The position numbers were made by a program, and so were the translations under genes. Source: Gossypium raimondii (taxonomy: Eukaryota; Streptophyta; Magnoliopsida; Malvales; Malvaceae). Taken from it: DNA of 64,000 nt. Below are positions 1 through 13,264 of the stretch, piece after piece. The notes beneath the pieces were generated by a model. It had not been told where the DNA came from and searched no databases. It saw nothing but the letters and a program-made list of their open reading frames with translations. Within the stretch, counting starts at the first letter, position 1. Each line of letters starts with the position of its first letter. Location of the stretch: NCBI RefSeq assembly GCF_025698545.1, contig NC_068566.1:33458444-33522443 (forward strand), given 5' to 3'.

Positions 1-1031
1 TCAAGAAATTGATTGAAGTCTCCTCTTAAAAAAACACTTCCTCCTCAAGTAAATGCAGAGCCAAAAATCTATTAACTTTTTGTTAGTGTCAATTTTATCT
101 TCTAGGTACAATGCTAGTAGGCATAGATGGAAAATTGGATAAAATTTGCTTCCTAGCACATATTTTATCCAACATTATGACCATTTGTGAAACTAAGACA
201 CTGGAATCAAATTAATCAAGCATCAAATCAAAGTCTTTCAATGCAACTCAAGTTTTCTTGTTTAAAAAATCTAATCATGATGTGTTGAATATTGAGGAGA
301 TCTCGGCCATTTTGAAAATAATTTTAGACCTTTCTATGTGGGTAGAAAAGTGGTCGTAACCTAACAAATCATATTTCATGTATATATGCACTTTATTTGT
401 TCAAATAAGAACGGTCATTGTGAGTGTAATATTGTAAGTAAATTAAAGAGAGTCGCTTAGTTTACATCTAAGCTTTCGAGGACAAAGTCTTAAAGGGATA
501 GTGATCTTGTTTAGAGTATAGGTGTGATGTTACTACTTGATGAGTGAATGAGACTTAAATCACAGCTTATACTTGTTGAGATATAGTGGATTAACTCTTT
601 AAGTAAAACATCGTAAACATAAAAAGATCTCGAACTGCTTCTGTAATAGTTACTTGATCCAATTTTTGGATTATAAAATTTTACTTTCCTCAAAACAGAG
701 AAAAGATATATCATCTACTTGAGATTTTTCATGATTACCCAAAGGAAAAACTTAGCATTGATGACATTGGGCTACCATTTTAAACTTTGGGAGGAAACAA
801 GTTAATGTAGTTGATGATTCTTGTTTACCTCTCTAACCACTATTGATTCTAATTACAATTCCACACTTTTAAATTGCTTCATCCGGAACCAAATTGGAAA
901 GCTTTTTCATTCTTCAAAATTATTCATATTTTTATAATCAAATAAAAAATAAACAGTAATCTCAGTTAGTTTGAGTTTTTATCTTAAATGTTTAAATATA
1001 GATATAATAGTTTTTAATATTTTAAACTTTT
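1..1031. other. AT-rich intergenic DNA, no gene seen
   Basis: No reading frame with recognisable protein similarity, no RNA gene and no clear element ends were seen here. The short open frames are not credible genes. The base composition is the AT-rich background typical of plant intergenic DNA. Confidence 0.6.
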
Positions 1032-3040
1032 AAGATTCAGTCCCTCTACTGAAAAAATGGGTAAATTAGCTATTATACATTTGAAACATGCAAAATAGTC
1101 CCTTCATTAAAGTTTTTAGCGTGGAACGTTAATTTAAATGCTTAATTACTATTTTGGTCCCTAAACTATAGCTAAAATACCATTTTGATTTTTAAAAAAT
1201 TCTTAACAATAATTCTAAAAATTAAAAATCTTTAAAATATTATTAAATTTATTTAAAATATATTAAAATTATGTTAAAATTTTCAACAAATTTAGCCTTC
1301 AATATTTACAAAATTTGTCATTGTAGTTCTAATTCTAAAAATTCAATACATTTGGCCCTCGATACTTACAAAATATATTAATTTAGTCCTAACTCTAAAA
1401 ATTAAAAATAAAATAAAAATCATTTGTTACGCTTTATAACTCATCAATTAACCCATGTGAAATATTAAAATAAAAAAGAGTACACACTTTCAAGTCACTT
1501 GAAATGAACTCTAAAAAGTTGGGATAAAATACAAAACTTTAGGGTAAATTACACCAATTGCCCTAAACTTTATTTAAAATTACAAATCAATCACCAACTT
1601 TCAAAAGTTACATAATAGTTACTAACATAATCAATTGTTATATTTTGGTCACTAATCCATTAACTACCATTAAAAGGATGACATGACACGTTAATTTAAA
1701 TAGTTAGTTACTAATTTAGCTCTTGAACTATAACTAAAAATTATTTTGATACTTTTAAAAAAATAAAAAATCTTAAAATTACAGTAAAAATATTTTTATT
1801 GATTTTTTTATCTTTTGTTATCTTTTTCTCTTAAGAAAACAAAATCAAACCAAGTTTTATTAAAGTTAAAACTTACACTCAAAGAAACTATTTTTCGTGA
1901 ATCATGATGTTTTTTATTAAATTGAGCTCTCTTTCAATGGTGGAGAAATGTTTCCATTTTCAATAAAATTTTCAATTTTATGGAACTTTCTAAAGCAATG
2001 AGTCACTAACCTTACATGTTGAATACACTATTCAGTGCAATTTTAAAAACATTCATTTCAATAAAATCACGGTTTTATTATTGTTGAAATACAATCAAAC
2101 TAAAGAAACAACATGTTTACCGTAAACAAAATCTTTAAATTTTGTTTCTCTTTGGCAACGAAGAAGAAGATGAAGACAAGGAGCTCATTTCACTGCTTTT
2201 CCACCTCGGAGACATGTTGACGGTTTTGGGGTTTTATTTTAAAATAAAATCCAAATTTTTATCTTTTATTTCTTCTCATAAACTTAAAAATATTATTTTC
2301 TAAAATTTCAAAACCCATCCTTGTTCAAAACTCAAAAATTGTTAAACCTAGTAACTTAAATATTAAAGCTTCTTATGATATTAAACAATAAGATCTTCAA
2401 ATGGGAAAATTTATAATAGCTAAGGGGATGCAAAAGTGAGTGGTCGAATTTTTATAACGGTGGTTACACACCATCAGGAGATATAAAAGTACAGGAGAAG
2501 CAAAAAAATGAGCATTCACTAAAGTAGAATAAAATAAACATTAAATAAATTTTTATGTACCTTTCAACTGAAGCATAGGCGATGAAGATGAAACTAAACA
2601 TTAATGAAAACATGAGAAATTTGGAAGCGAGTGTCAATTTTGTTTTTTGCTTCAATCAAGTTTTTTTTTTCTTCAATCAAGCATGAGAAACTTTTGTTTA
2701 TTTTTTGGGTTTTGTAAAATAGGGAAGAAAATCTTGTAAAAAGATGATGATTTCTGGTTTCGTCTCGAAAGTTTGAACTTTTAGAAATTTTGTACCTATA
2801 ACTTTTATTTTTAAAACATGTTAATATAATTTTAATATTTTTAAGAATTTATATTTATTTTAAAGATTTTTAATTTTTAGAATTACTGTTAAGAAATTTT
2901 TAAAAATTAAAATGATATTTTAGCTATAATTTAGGTATCAAATTAGTAATTAACCATTTAAATTAACATTCCACATCATCATTTAACAGAAAAAATTTAA
3001 CGGGTTATTTTATCCATTTTTCTAATAGAGAAACCAAAAT
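1032..3040. mobile_element. MULE-like relic with ~230-250 bp inverted arms
   Basis: The segment at about 1032-1285 reappears in reverse complement at about 2812-3040. Shared blocks include 'ttaatttaaatg', 'ttaattacta', 'tatagctaaaata' and 'ttctaaaaattaaaaatctt' in the same order. Long terminal inverted repeats of this sort, starting with a 'tccctctact..aaaatgg' phrase, are typical of Mutator-like elements in plants. No transposase frame remains between the arms, so it is non-autonomous or gutted. A second phrase of this style lies inside at about 1541-1790 ('agggtaaattacaccaattg'), suggesting another fragment. I could not define a convincing 9-bp target duplication, so the ends are approximate. 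Confidence 0.55.
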
Positions 3041-3180
3041 GCAATTTGCTCCTAAATACAGAGACTTCCCCAATACTTTTGCCAAACTCTACGAGTTGGA
3101 TTTTGGAAAGGGTTTTTTTCTCGTGTAGTATGTATTCATTGTTATTCTAATTCTTTTTCTGCTTGTATAGCTACTCTATA

Positions 3181-3573
3181 GGGGTGTTCAAACTTCGGTT
3201 AAAACCGAATTAAACGACCGAGTCTATCTAATTCAGTTAATCAGTCGGTTAACTGATCTAGTTCATTCGGAGGTCGGTTAAAGGTTTTTTGAATTTCGGT
3301 TAACGATTAATTCAGTTCGAAATCGGGTAATTAATCGAACTTAATAAATAATAATATATATAATATATTATATATTATATGTACTAGGCTATTACTAATT
3401 TGGTTAATTTGGTCAAATGAACTTTATCAATTTATTTGTTTTATATGTTTTATACTTGTTTTAACAAAATTAAATAAAATATATAAATTCGGTTCGATTA
3501 AATTTTTTTTAAATTTCGATTTGATTAACGGTTAAAAATTAAAAATTCGATTAACCGTTTGAACACTCCCACC
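3181..3573. mobile_element. Short hAT-like non-autonomous element
   Basis: The left end (3181) reads ggggtgttcaaac, and the right end carries its near-exact inverse, gtttgaacactccc (3557-3570). Adjacent subterminal 'cggttaa'/'ttaaccg' motifs repeat through the element in both orientations. Flanking 8-mers actctata (3173-3180) and accctata (3574-3581) match at 7 of 8 positions, consistent with a decayed 8-bp hAT target duplication. The exact right end is uncertain by a few bases. There is no coding capacity. Confidence 0.6.
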
Positions 3574-4256
3574 ACCCTATATTATTTGGTCTATATACAA
3601 AATCATTAACCATTCATTCAATTTGTATATAAACAAATGTGTTAAAAATTAAATGTAATAGTTAAACCATTAAACACCCGTTTATTTACAAGTGTCAAAC
3701 TAGAGAGAAAGAAGGGAAAACTATAAAGTTGTAGAAGATTATAGAAAGTTAGGTGAATGAAAGTATAGATATATGTGATTTATTAAGATGTTACATTAAA
3801 ATGGCATATTGAAAATATTTCTTGCAAAATAAGATGATAGCTTAATTGCTTTTAAAACTATCAAATTATTTGGAAGTCAAAATCCCATAGTTGATATTGA
3901 AAGCAAAGTAAGAAACCTCACTTTGAAAAAGAAAGTTGGGTTTGGAATAGTCAACTTCTTTCATCATATCAACTACTATACCTTCAATTTAATCAAACAA
4001 CTCAACCAACATTTTACTTTTGCATAACAAAGTTTACTTTTAAATAACATGCCTCTTATATGTACACACATTAAAGTGTAATGGAGTAACAACTTTAGTT
4101 ACAAGTAAGAAAATAAGAAAGATTTAGATGAAGTGTGGAAAACTTTTTTTTAAGTTTGTTTCTAGAATACAATAAATTATAAACAACAAATGCATTGTTA
4201 AAAACTGATATTGTTTGGAAGCGCTCATCATGATACAACAGTGGTATTAGGCATGC

Positions 4257-4400
4257 AGTAGGATGGCTAATTGCTTAGCAAAAGCTACAGAAGGAATGAT
4301 TATTGATTTTTACTCTTGGTCTCAACCTCTTGATTTTGCTTTGAATGTGTTGTATGAAAATATTACTAATTTATCTTTTTCTAGATTGATTGCTATGTAA
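4257..4400 (+). pseudogene. Remnant of LINE RNase H domain C-terminus
   Basis: One frame reads SRMANCLAKATEGMIIDFYS and continues to a stop at 4398-4400, 47 codons in all. The R-x-x-N/A-D/N-x-L-A-K pattern resembles the C-terminal RNase H end of plant LINE polyproteins. Just upstream, 'aggcatgca' would encode the expected RHA in another frame, so a one-base deletion seems to have broken the frame. No reverse transcriptase is left nearby. This is a weak, short similarity judged by eye. Confidence 0.35.
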
Positions 4401-5346
4401 TAACTTTTACCCTCCTTAATCATAAAAAGAAAAGTAACGAAAATTGCATTATGTAGATATTCATCAAATTATGTGTCTCTTAGTCCATATCTTATGTTAC
4501 AAATTATTTTTTTTCATAACAACTTTCTATTTCGAAATCGTTATGCAAATAAATAAATAAATTACTTTTATAATAATAATAATAATAAAAGAATTCCAAA
4601 GAATTGGTTATTTAAATTATTTATACTAGCAACCATTAATATGATATCTAAGATATTATATTATTGTGGGTGCAAAATATGTTGTAGTTTAAGAATAAAA
4701 GAAAAGATTATGAGGTTTAAATTGATATAGAAATAGATTATTCTGTTTAAAGGTAATTAAAAAAATGAAACAGTAAAGATAAAATAAGAGAATTGGTTTT
4801 CCAAATTTTGAATTCATTGATAGCTAATAACATTTTGACAAATTCTTCCACTACGTCTTGTGGTATTAGTACAACTACTACTATTAATCATCTTGTATTA
4901 AACTTAAGCAGTGGAGCAACATGTCACTCACTCAACCATCAATTTGTTTAATCTTTAAATTTTCGTTGTTTACCAAATCACATGTCAATATCATGTCAAT
5001 ATATAAGAGTTATTTTAAAATTATTAAAAATATAAAAATATTTTTATTATTTTTAAATTTTAAAAAAATTAATTAAATTAGCAGCCACCACATCTATATT
5101 TTCCCAAGTATAATGGGATAAAAATCAGTGGAAGTCTCATAAAAGATAATAGATAGCTTTACCTTAAAAGTACCCCCCCAAACCAAAAAGAATGAAACCC
5201 AACCACCTACAATTCTCTATGTTACAATGAAGGCATGTTTGTATTATATGTGAATGATTGATTGATGAGAATTCAATCAGCCAAGGGAAAAACTCCTATG
5301 ATTTAATCCAAAATTGCTCTTTTATTTATTTTTCTCATCTCTAATA

Positions 5347-7252
5347 TCATGAATCATCTCTGAAATTCGTTTGGCAAGTTGGATATCTGGTATCCCATCC
5401 TTTGGGATAACATGGTTCCAAGACATATCCACGGTTACCACCATTGAAGTTGTCAGCAGGGACATGGGTTTCTTGTGAAGCACCCCCTGTATCAGATGAT
5501 GTGCATGAGTCATCTTGGACTTCTCTTTCTCCTTGGGCGACATCGTTCAAGGTGTTCCCATGCACCTGATCCATGAGATCAGAACCACAGTTTCTAAACA
5601 ACTTTCCACCATATGTTTCTGAATCTTTGATAGCAAAATCTGAACTTTGGTTATCACAAATTTCGTCTGCAATATCCTCATCAAGAACACACAAGCCATT
5701 TTCCTTGCTATGATGATGAGCAAAATCCTCGTCACATACAGGTGATTCAACAACAGAGTCCTCATCTTCATCTGAGAACTCAGCTTCATTGTTGCCAGAA
5801 TCATCGGTCCCTTGCCACTCATCGTTATCACTATCGATACTCATTGATTCACATCTATTCTGCTCAGATCTCTTCCGCAGCATAAACACATTGAAATAAT
5901 AGCTGACAATATCTGCTTTGGTTCGATGAGGAAAGACAGAAGCAAGGCTGCCCCAGAAATTCCTCCCCAAGGATGCTGGATTATAGAATACAACTTTATG
6001 GAATAGCTGTTCCTCATGCTCACTCCATTTCTCTGCCACTACCTCACCCATGTCATAAAAACCAAGCTCCATAAATCTCTCGTGCCCAAGGGATTTTCGT
6101 AGTTCCTCTCTTGCTTCCAAAATGTGCTGTCTGACACACCTAACAGAATCCTTGTCCTCACAACTACAATTAGTTCTTCCATGTCCAACTTTTTCATCAT
6201 AAGCAGAAGACTCTAAGGCAGGAATTGGTATTATGCAAGTTCCAACCATTTCTCTCTCATATCTGCTAGCGGTTTCAGATACCTCCTCACAATTAGAAGC
6301 ATTCCTAGTGACCTGCGAGTCCCATTCAGGAATATCTGCTTGGTAATTAGGACCAACAAGAACTGGTTTCCTTGGAGGGTATTGCAAAAGTATAGAATAG
6401 ATGTCTTCCAAACGAGCTACTGTCCTTACTGGACGTTCAGGGTTAAAACATTCTGCAAATGAAGGCATGTGAAGTGGTTCATCCGGCCACAAGTCTTCTT
6501 CATGAGTGCTAGAGGTGCCCAGGAAAGATATGGCAATGCAGCCAGGAATATTGGCTTCTAAATCCTCAGGATTTCCTTGGTGTTCAGTATCAATGGCATT
6601 TGCAAGCTTTTCATCGCACTTGGTGTTAACATTTGTGAATCTGCCCTCACCTTTACCCATTAGACATTATAATGCAGTAAGAAATAATTGAGAAGAGGGG
6701 GACAACAAATCGACATATTCGCTACTGAATCATCTGATAGTTTGTTGCTATTCAAAAAATCAGTGTTCTCAAATGGTAAAAACACAGAACACATGAAAAT
6801 GGACTCAAGAGTGACTCAGACAGTGAACTTTGATCCAGGCACAAGAAATAAGCACCTGAAAATAACTAAAATACAAAGGGCTATGACTAAAGATTGAATA
6901 ATCACCTGATTTTAGGTGCTAAAAAGGATTCATTCAAGAAGGTGGATCAGGATTCATAACATAGATACATGTTTAATATTGGTCCCAATTACTATTTACA
7001 TCATCAGTTACAATATAGATACAATGCCAAAAATAAATGTCACATTAACATGCCCACATAGCAGCCTACATGAACCATGTGTAGTTTATTACACGCTAGA
7101 AATTCTGTACCTGAAGCATTAGAAAACGGGGCAGCGTCTTCAGGAAAAAGGGGTTCAGAAGATAAAACCCATTGATTACTATGTTCTGCTTGTCTTGGTT
7201 GCTTGCATGAAACCTCAAATACATCCTCGATAAAAGGCCGCTTATGTACCAT
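5347..7252 (-). CDS. ELM2 and SANT/Myb domain protein, two coding exons
   Basis: Model: exon 1 at 7252-7111, exon 2 at 6650-5347, giving 481 residues. Exon 1 starts MVHKRPF and ends TCA G before GTACAG. Exon 2 follows an AAAG acceptor and keeps phase (G+GT = Gly). An ELM2-type segment begins near residue 142 (VLVGPNYQADIPEW). A SANT/Myb segment spans about residues 253-310 (KWSEHEEQLFHKVVFYNPAS...FW...FP.RT..DIVSYYFNVF). It is followed by a strongly acidic Asp/Glu/Ser stretch of about 75 residues. In the family, ELM2-SANT proteins act in the nucleus in histone deacetylase or chromatin complexes; the plant members (Arabidopsis At1g26580/At2g03470 type) are poorly characterised. The match to that plant group is from memory. 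An alternative shorter protein starting at 6660 would need intron retention and is less likely, because the conserved exon 1 would be lost. Confidence 0.8.
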
Positions 7253-7258
7253 GTTGAA

Positions 7259-8597
7259 CTGCACCACAAAGTCGAATCGATCAAATAAAGCAAAAGAGTT
7301 TACTCAACTGTAACTCGAACCAGGAAGTAACAACATCAAAGACATATTGAACGATGACAAAAATGACAACAGCCACAAGAACAAGTCAACAAAATAAGCT
7401 ATATAATAAAGGGAACTGAGCAATAAATGCAAATATCAGATTATGCTCATTAAAATAAGCTATTCTACAATGACAACAAAATGCACTAGGATAAATCCCT
7501 GCATCCTCGAAGTCAAATCCCAATAACTTACTTAAGACATAAATAAATGAGGACTCAAACCACATTAGAATTGGATACAGTAAACGAATGTCATGATTAA
7601 CTATCAAATGATATATAGCAGGCATCCAACGATGACATTTCACACATGGAAAAACAAACACTAAGCTAAAATGGCCATAATTTATTTACTGTTGTATTGT
7701 AGATGACAGAACACTAAAGATTACGAAGTTCATTAAAAAGCTCACATGTTCATGTATCAATTCATGGAAAAAGTGAAGAAAAAAAGGTCGTTATTGTTAT
7801 AATTCATTTATTAATATTATTATTTACTATCATGTGAGAGGTGTGTCAATCAGGGTATCATGTCCTGGTACTGACTTGGCTTATTAAAAGAATTACCATT
7901 TTCTAAAAAATTTTAAATTTACAAATAATATTTTTTATTTGGAAATTAGACGAAAAAGTTTTATTTTAATACCTCAGAAATATGTCCTTCCTCCAAATGA
8001 TCGGTCGGGTAACAATTTGGAAATTATGTGTTAATTAGCGAACAATAAAGGGATTAAGATCATGATATCAGATGCGAATTAACTTTCCCTCAGTCAATTA
8101 AACGAAAAACAACAAAAGCCCCAATTCCCAATAGAACCTAACCCTAGATCTAGAAATTGTTAAGGAAATCTATAAATTTGAGGCTGATTCACAGACGAAA
8201 CATCAATTCCCAACAAATTCAACCCAAAAGGTTAACAGATCTATAGATCAAACAACCTTTTAATGAACCGAAACCTAGAAATCGATTAACCTCAAAATTT
8301 TGTTTTTGAAAACTAATTTTAATCAAACCGGAATCCAGATCCAGAAAGCTCCAACCCCAGAAAAGACATAATCGAAATATACAGATCGATAAGGAAAAAT
8401 TAACCTTATTAACGGATCTTAGAAACGAGAAGAAAAATAAAATAAAATCGGATAGGTCGGCAGAGAATGAAGAAAATTAATGGAAATCCTAAGTTGATTT
8501 TATAATTAAAAAGAGATATCAAATCAATTGAGAAACGATGGAGATCGAAATTGGGGATTTTGTTAATGACAAAAAAAGGGTAAAAAGATAGTGTTAC
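7259..8597 (-). other. Probable 5'-leader intron of the ELM2-SANT gene
   Basis: On the minus strand, ACAAG|GTAACAC at 8598/8597 is a good donor and GTGCAG|TTCAACATG at 7259/7258 is a good acceptor immediately before the start codon. The implied leader exon lies at about 8598-8725. The stretch holds no credible coding sequence of its own. Transcript evidence would be needed to confirm it. Confidence 0.45.
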
Positions 8598-8750
8598 CTT
8601 GTTTTTCCGTAACAGATCAGATATGTCGGAAAATTGAAATAGCCAAAAAAAGGACACGTATCTGGTGATAATTACGGGGAGGGCCACTCGAGCTAATGGA
8701 ATAGAAAAAGGGCGTATATGTAGGATCCCCCTTTGTCTATTATGGGGTTC

Positions 8751-8760
8751 ATATTTTATA
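8751..8760 (-). promoter_or_regulatory. Candidate TATA box of the ELM2-SANT gene
   Basis: The minus strand reads TATAAAATAT here, about 150 bp upstream of the proposed leader donor. That distance fits a TATA box with transcription starting near 8725. The call is based on motif and position only. Confidence 0.4.
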
Positions 8761-8799
8761 AGCGTTTGGCGAATCGCAATTTGATCGGTTAGCTTATGC

Positions 8800-9774
8800 A
8801 AAACTAACACGTGGCATTTTATGGTGGGTGAGGTGGAAAATTTTATTTTCTCTTCTTATTTTTTGGTTTTTATTATGAGGATAGTTCTAGAATTTATGGA
8901 AATAAATAATATTAAGAATTGATTAAATTCTAATTAGATTATTTTAAGCATCTTAGAATTTTAAAATTTTAGTAAATAGTATTTATTAAATTCATTAAGT
9001 TCTCTTGCTTTTAAAATTTGACGTAAAAACATATGATGATAATGTAATGTCATATCGGTTTATTATCTTCACCTATTATTCTAAAAAATCAATTAATAGA
9101 TTTAACTATTGTCAAAATTAAAATTTTGAAATTTGGAGAATATAGATTAAATCTACAACTTTATGCATAATATAATACTAATAGCAAAATAAAACTCCAA
9201 AAGGATTTAACTACTATCATTTGGCGAGACTAAAGTTCCAAATTTTGAAAATTACTAGAGCTAAATTTGCCCAATTCAAAGAATATATAAACTAAAACTG
9301 ATCAAATTAAGTACAAAACTACTGGAAAAATATTTATAAAATTAAAAATATGTTATAAAAGCTTATCAAATTAAAATTATTGTTTAAAAATATGATTATA
9401 AATTTAAAAGAAATATTTTAGTAAACAATTTAACAAGGGAGAGAAATTTTACCTAAACTTTCCCAAATCCAACCTTAAAATTTTCAATGAAAAAATCAAC
9501 CCAACCCATCCCTGAATTCGATTTTTTTTTAATCCTATAAAGTCAAAGCAAGCTTGAAATTAGTCAATTTCGAATACACCTATTTTAAGTCATAAGTCAA
9601 GAAACAAGCAGCACAATGGAGGTTAAGAGAAATAAAATAAAATAAAATAGAGAGAAGAGAATGAAAACATGACATACAGACCAACGAGATAACTGATTTA
9701 ACACTACCTCCTGAAACCTTTTTCTTTCAAACAAAAACTAATTTCTAGCCATAGAAAATTATTTACTTAATTTT
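8800..9774. other. Intergenic between RPS19 3' end and ELM2-SANT promoter
   Basis: AT-rich DNA without a credible gene. The last ~150 bases before 9775 would include the 3' untranslated region of RPS19, but no clear polyadenylation site could be assigned. Confidence 0.5.
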
Positions 9775-11443
<1,669 letters not shown>

Positions 11444-13264
11444 TTTTATTTTTTTTTCTGGCTAAGGTTTTGCGCTTCAAACGTTACTCTATTATTTTAA
11501 ACTCAGTCGGAACAACTCAATTAAAAACTCACTTCACAAAAATAATGGCTTTTTCTAAAATAATCCAAATTAATTCATTAATTACAAAAATAACCTAAGA
11601 AAAAAAAATTACATATGTAAGTGACCTAAAGTCCACAATGACCATCGGTGCCGCCTGACACACCAACAGCACCGCCCCTAATGATGGCTCAATCATCGAC
11701 TTTTAAAAAATAATATTTTTTTTGAGTGTCACCATTGTGTCAGACAACATTAGTATGTATTTTTTGAAATACACGTGAAAAATATTGATATTCACAGTGA
11801 ATAAAAAAAGAGGAAAAAAATATTTTTTTTAATAAGTATCGCAGGTGTGTCAGGCAACAACGATAATTTTTAAAATATATATATGATTTTTGGGTGCCTC
11901 CGATGAAACAGAAAAAAAAACTAAAAGAAACTATTGAAATAGAAAAAATGATACATGAGAGAAAAATAAAACATGGGAAAGGAAAAGAGATATGAAAGAC
12001 AACTTAATATTTTAAAGGGTAAATTGTTAAAATAGTCACTTTTATTTCCATCAGGTTACATTTTAGTCACTTATGTTTGAAATGTTACGTTTTAGTCACT
12101 TACATTGACTTGTTGTAATATTTTAGTCACTGAGCCGTTAATTGTCATTAACAGTGTAATGGTAAGTTGATGTGGCACGTTCAATCATCATTTCAAACAA
12201 ATATTTTAGGTTAAATTATATAATCGGCCCCCATTTTTTTTCGTTTTGAGTAATTTTTTTTCTTTTATGTTCTTTTAAATTTTTCTTTTTTTTCTTTGTT
12301 TTTTTTCCATTCTCTTCTACTTCTCCCTCTATTTTCCTCCCTTTGTAATACCCCAAAATTTTGAATGTTTAATTGCCGTATTATATTGTAATTAAATTTT
12401 TGTATTTGTGGCTATGTGCTGTGTATGTGTTTGAGGTTAGGGGTTCAAGCCAAGTTTTTAGGAAGTTTTGCTCTTTTGTTTAAAATTAACCTCTACTCTT
12501 GAGCCTTTGATTTAAGTTTATTTCCTTACTAATTTGTGTCAAGAATGAGCCTATTAGTTCACTAGTTAAGAACTTGTCTACTCTCTGGTGTTGTGTTTAA
12601 GTCTTGGCGTTGGTATTACAAAAATTTAGCTAAATGTTAGAAATCTGTTGGAAGTTAAATTAGATTCTAAAACGTTTTTTCTTTTTCTTTTTCCTCTCTT
12701 TTCTTTTCTTTTACATTTTTCTTCTTTCTTTTGATTTTTTCTTTTTGACTGTGTTTGGCGAGTGGTTGTCGGAAATAATTGAGGGCCCTAAGTTGTTCAA
12801 TGCGTTGTTAGAAGATCTCTGTGTAAGTTCTATCGTTAAGTCTTGTGTTTCTGCGAAGTTCTGTTGGTTTCCGTTTGTGTATTTAAATTGAGATTTCTCT
12901 AACTGTTTCACTCGAATTCTCTGTTAACCTGTCGTTGATCTCTTCCCTTTAGGCATGAATATTGAAGAAAGTGGTCCTTCGCGTGTTGTTTCGTATTAGT
13001 TCTGTCAATTTTTTGGTAAGTGTTCGTTTGTTGGAAGTTTCGCGTCGAGGTTCTTGACATAATTGTTTGAGTATTAATGTTTGTGATTTTCATCAATTTA
13101 GTTGCTTGATTGGTTGTTGGATGGAAATTAGGTTTCGGGATTTCTCTACGCTGTTCCCATGTCAACACGTTATTAGGTGCATACTGAAAACCCGATTTTA
13201 GCGAATTTTGGACGCTAAAAAAACATGATTGTCGACGTCATACGGCCGTGTGCCAGGACGTGTA

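Noticed and set aside
5322..6023. Three minus-strand frames of 60-94 residues within the ELM2-SANT exon
   Set aside because: They are alternative-frame shadows of the long exon.
8409..8810. 133-residue open frame on the minus strand
   Set aside because: It covers the proposed promoter and leader exon of the ELM2-SANT gene and has no recognisable domain.
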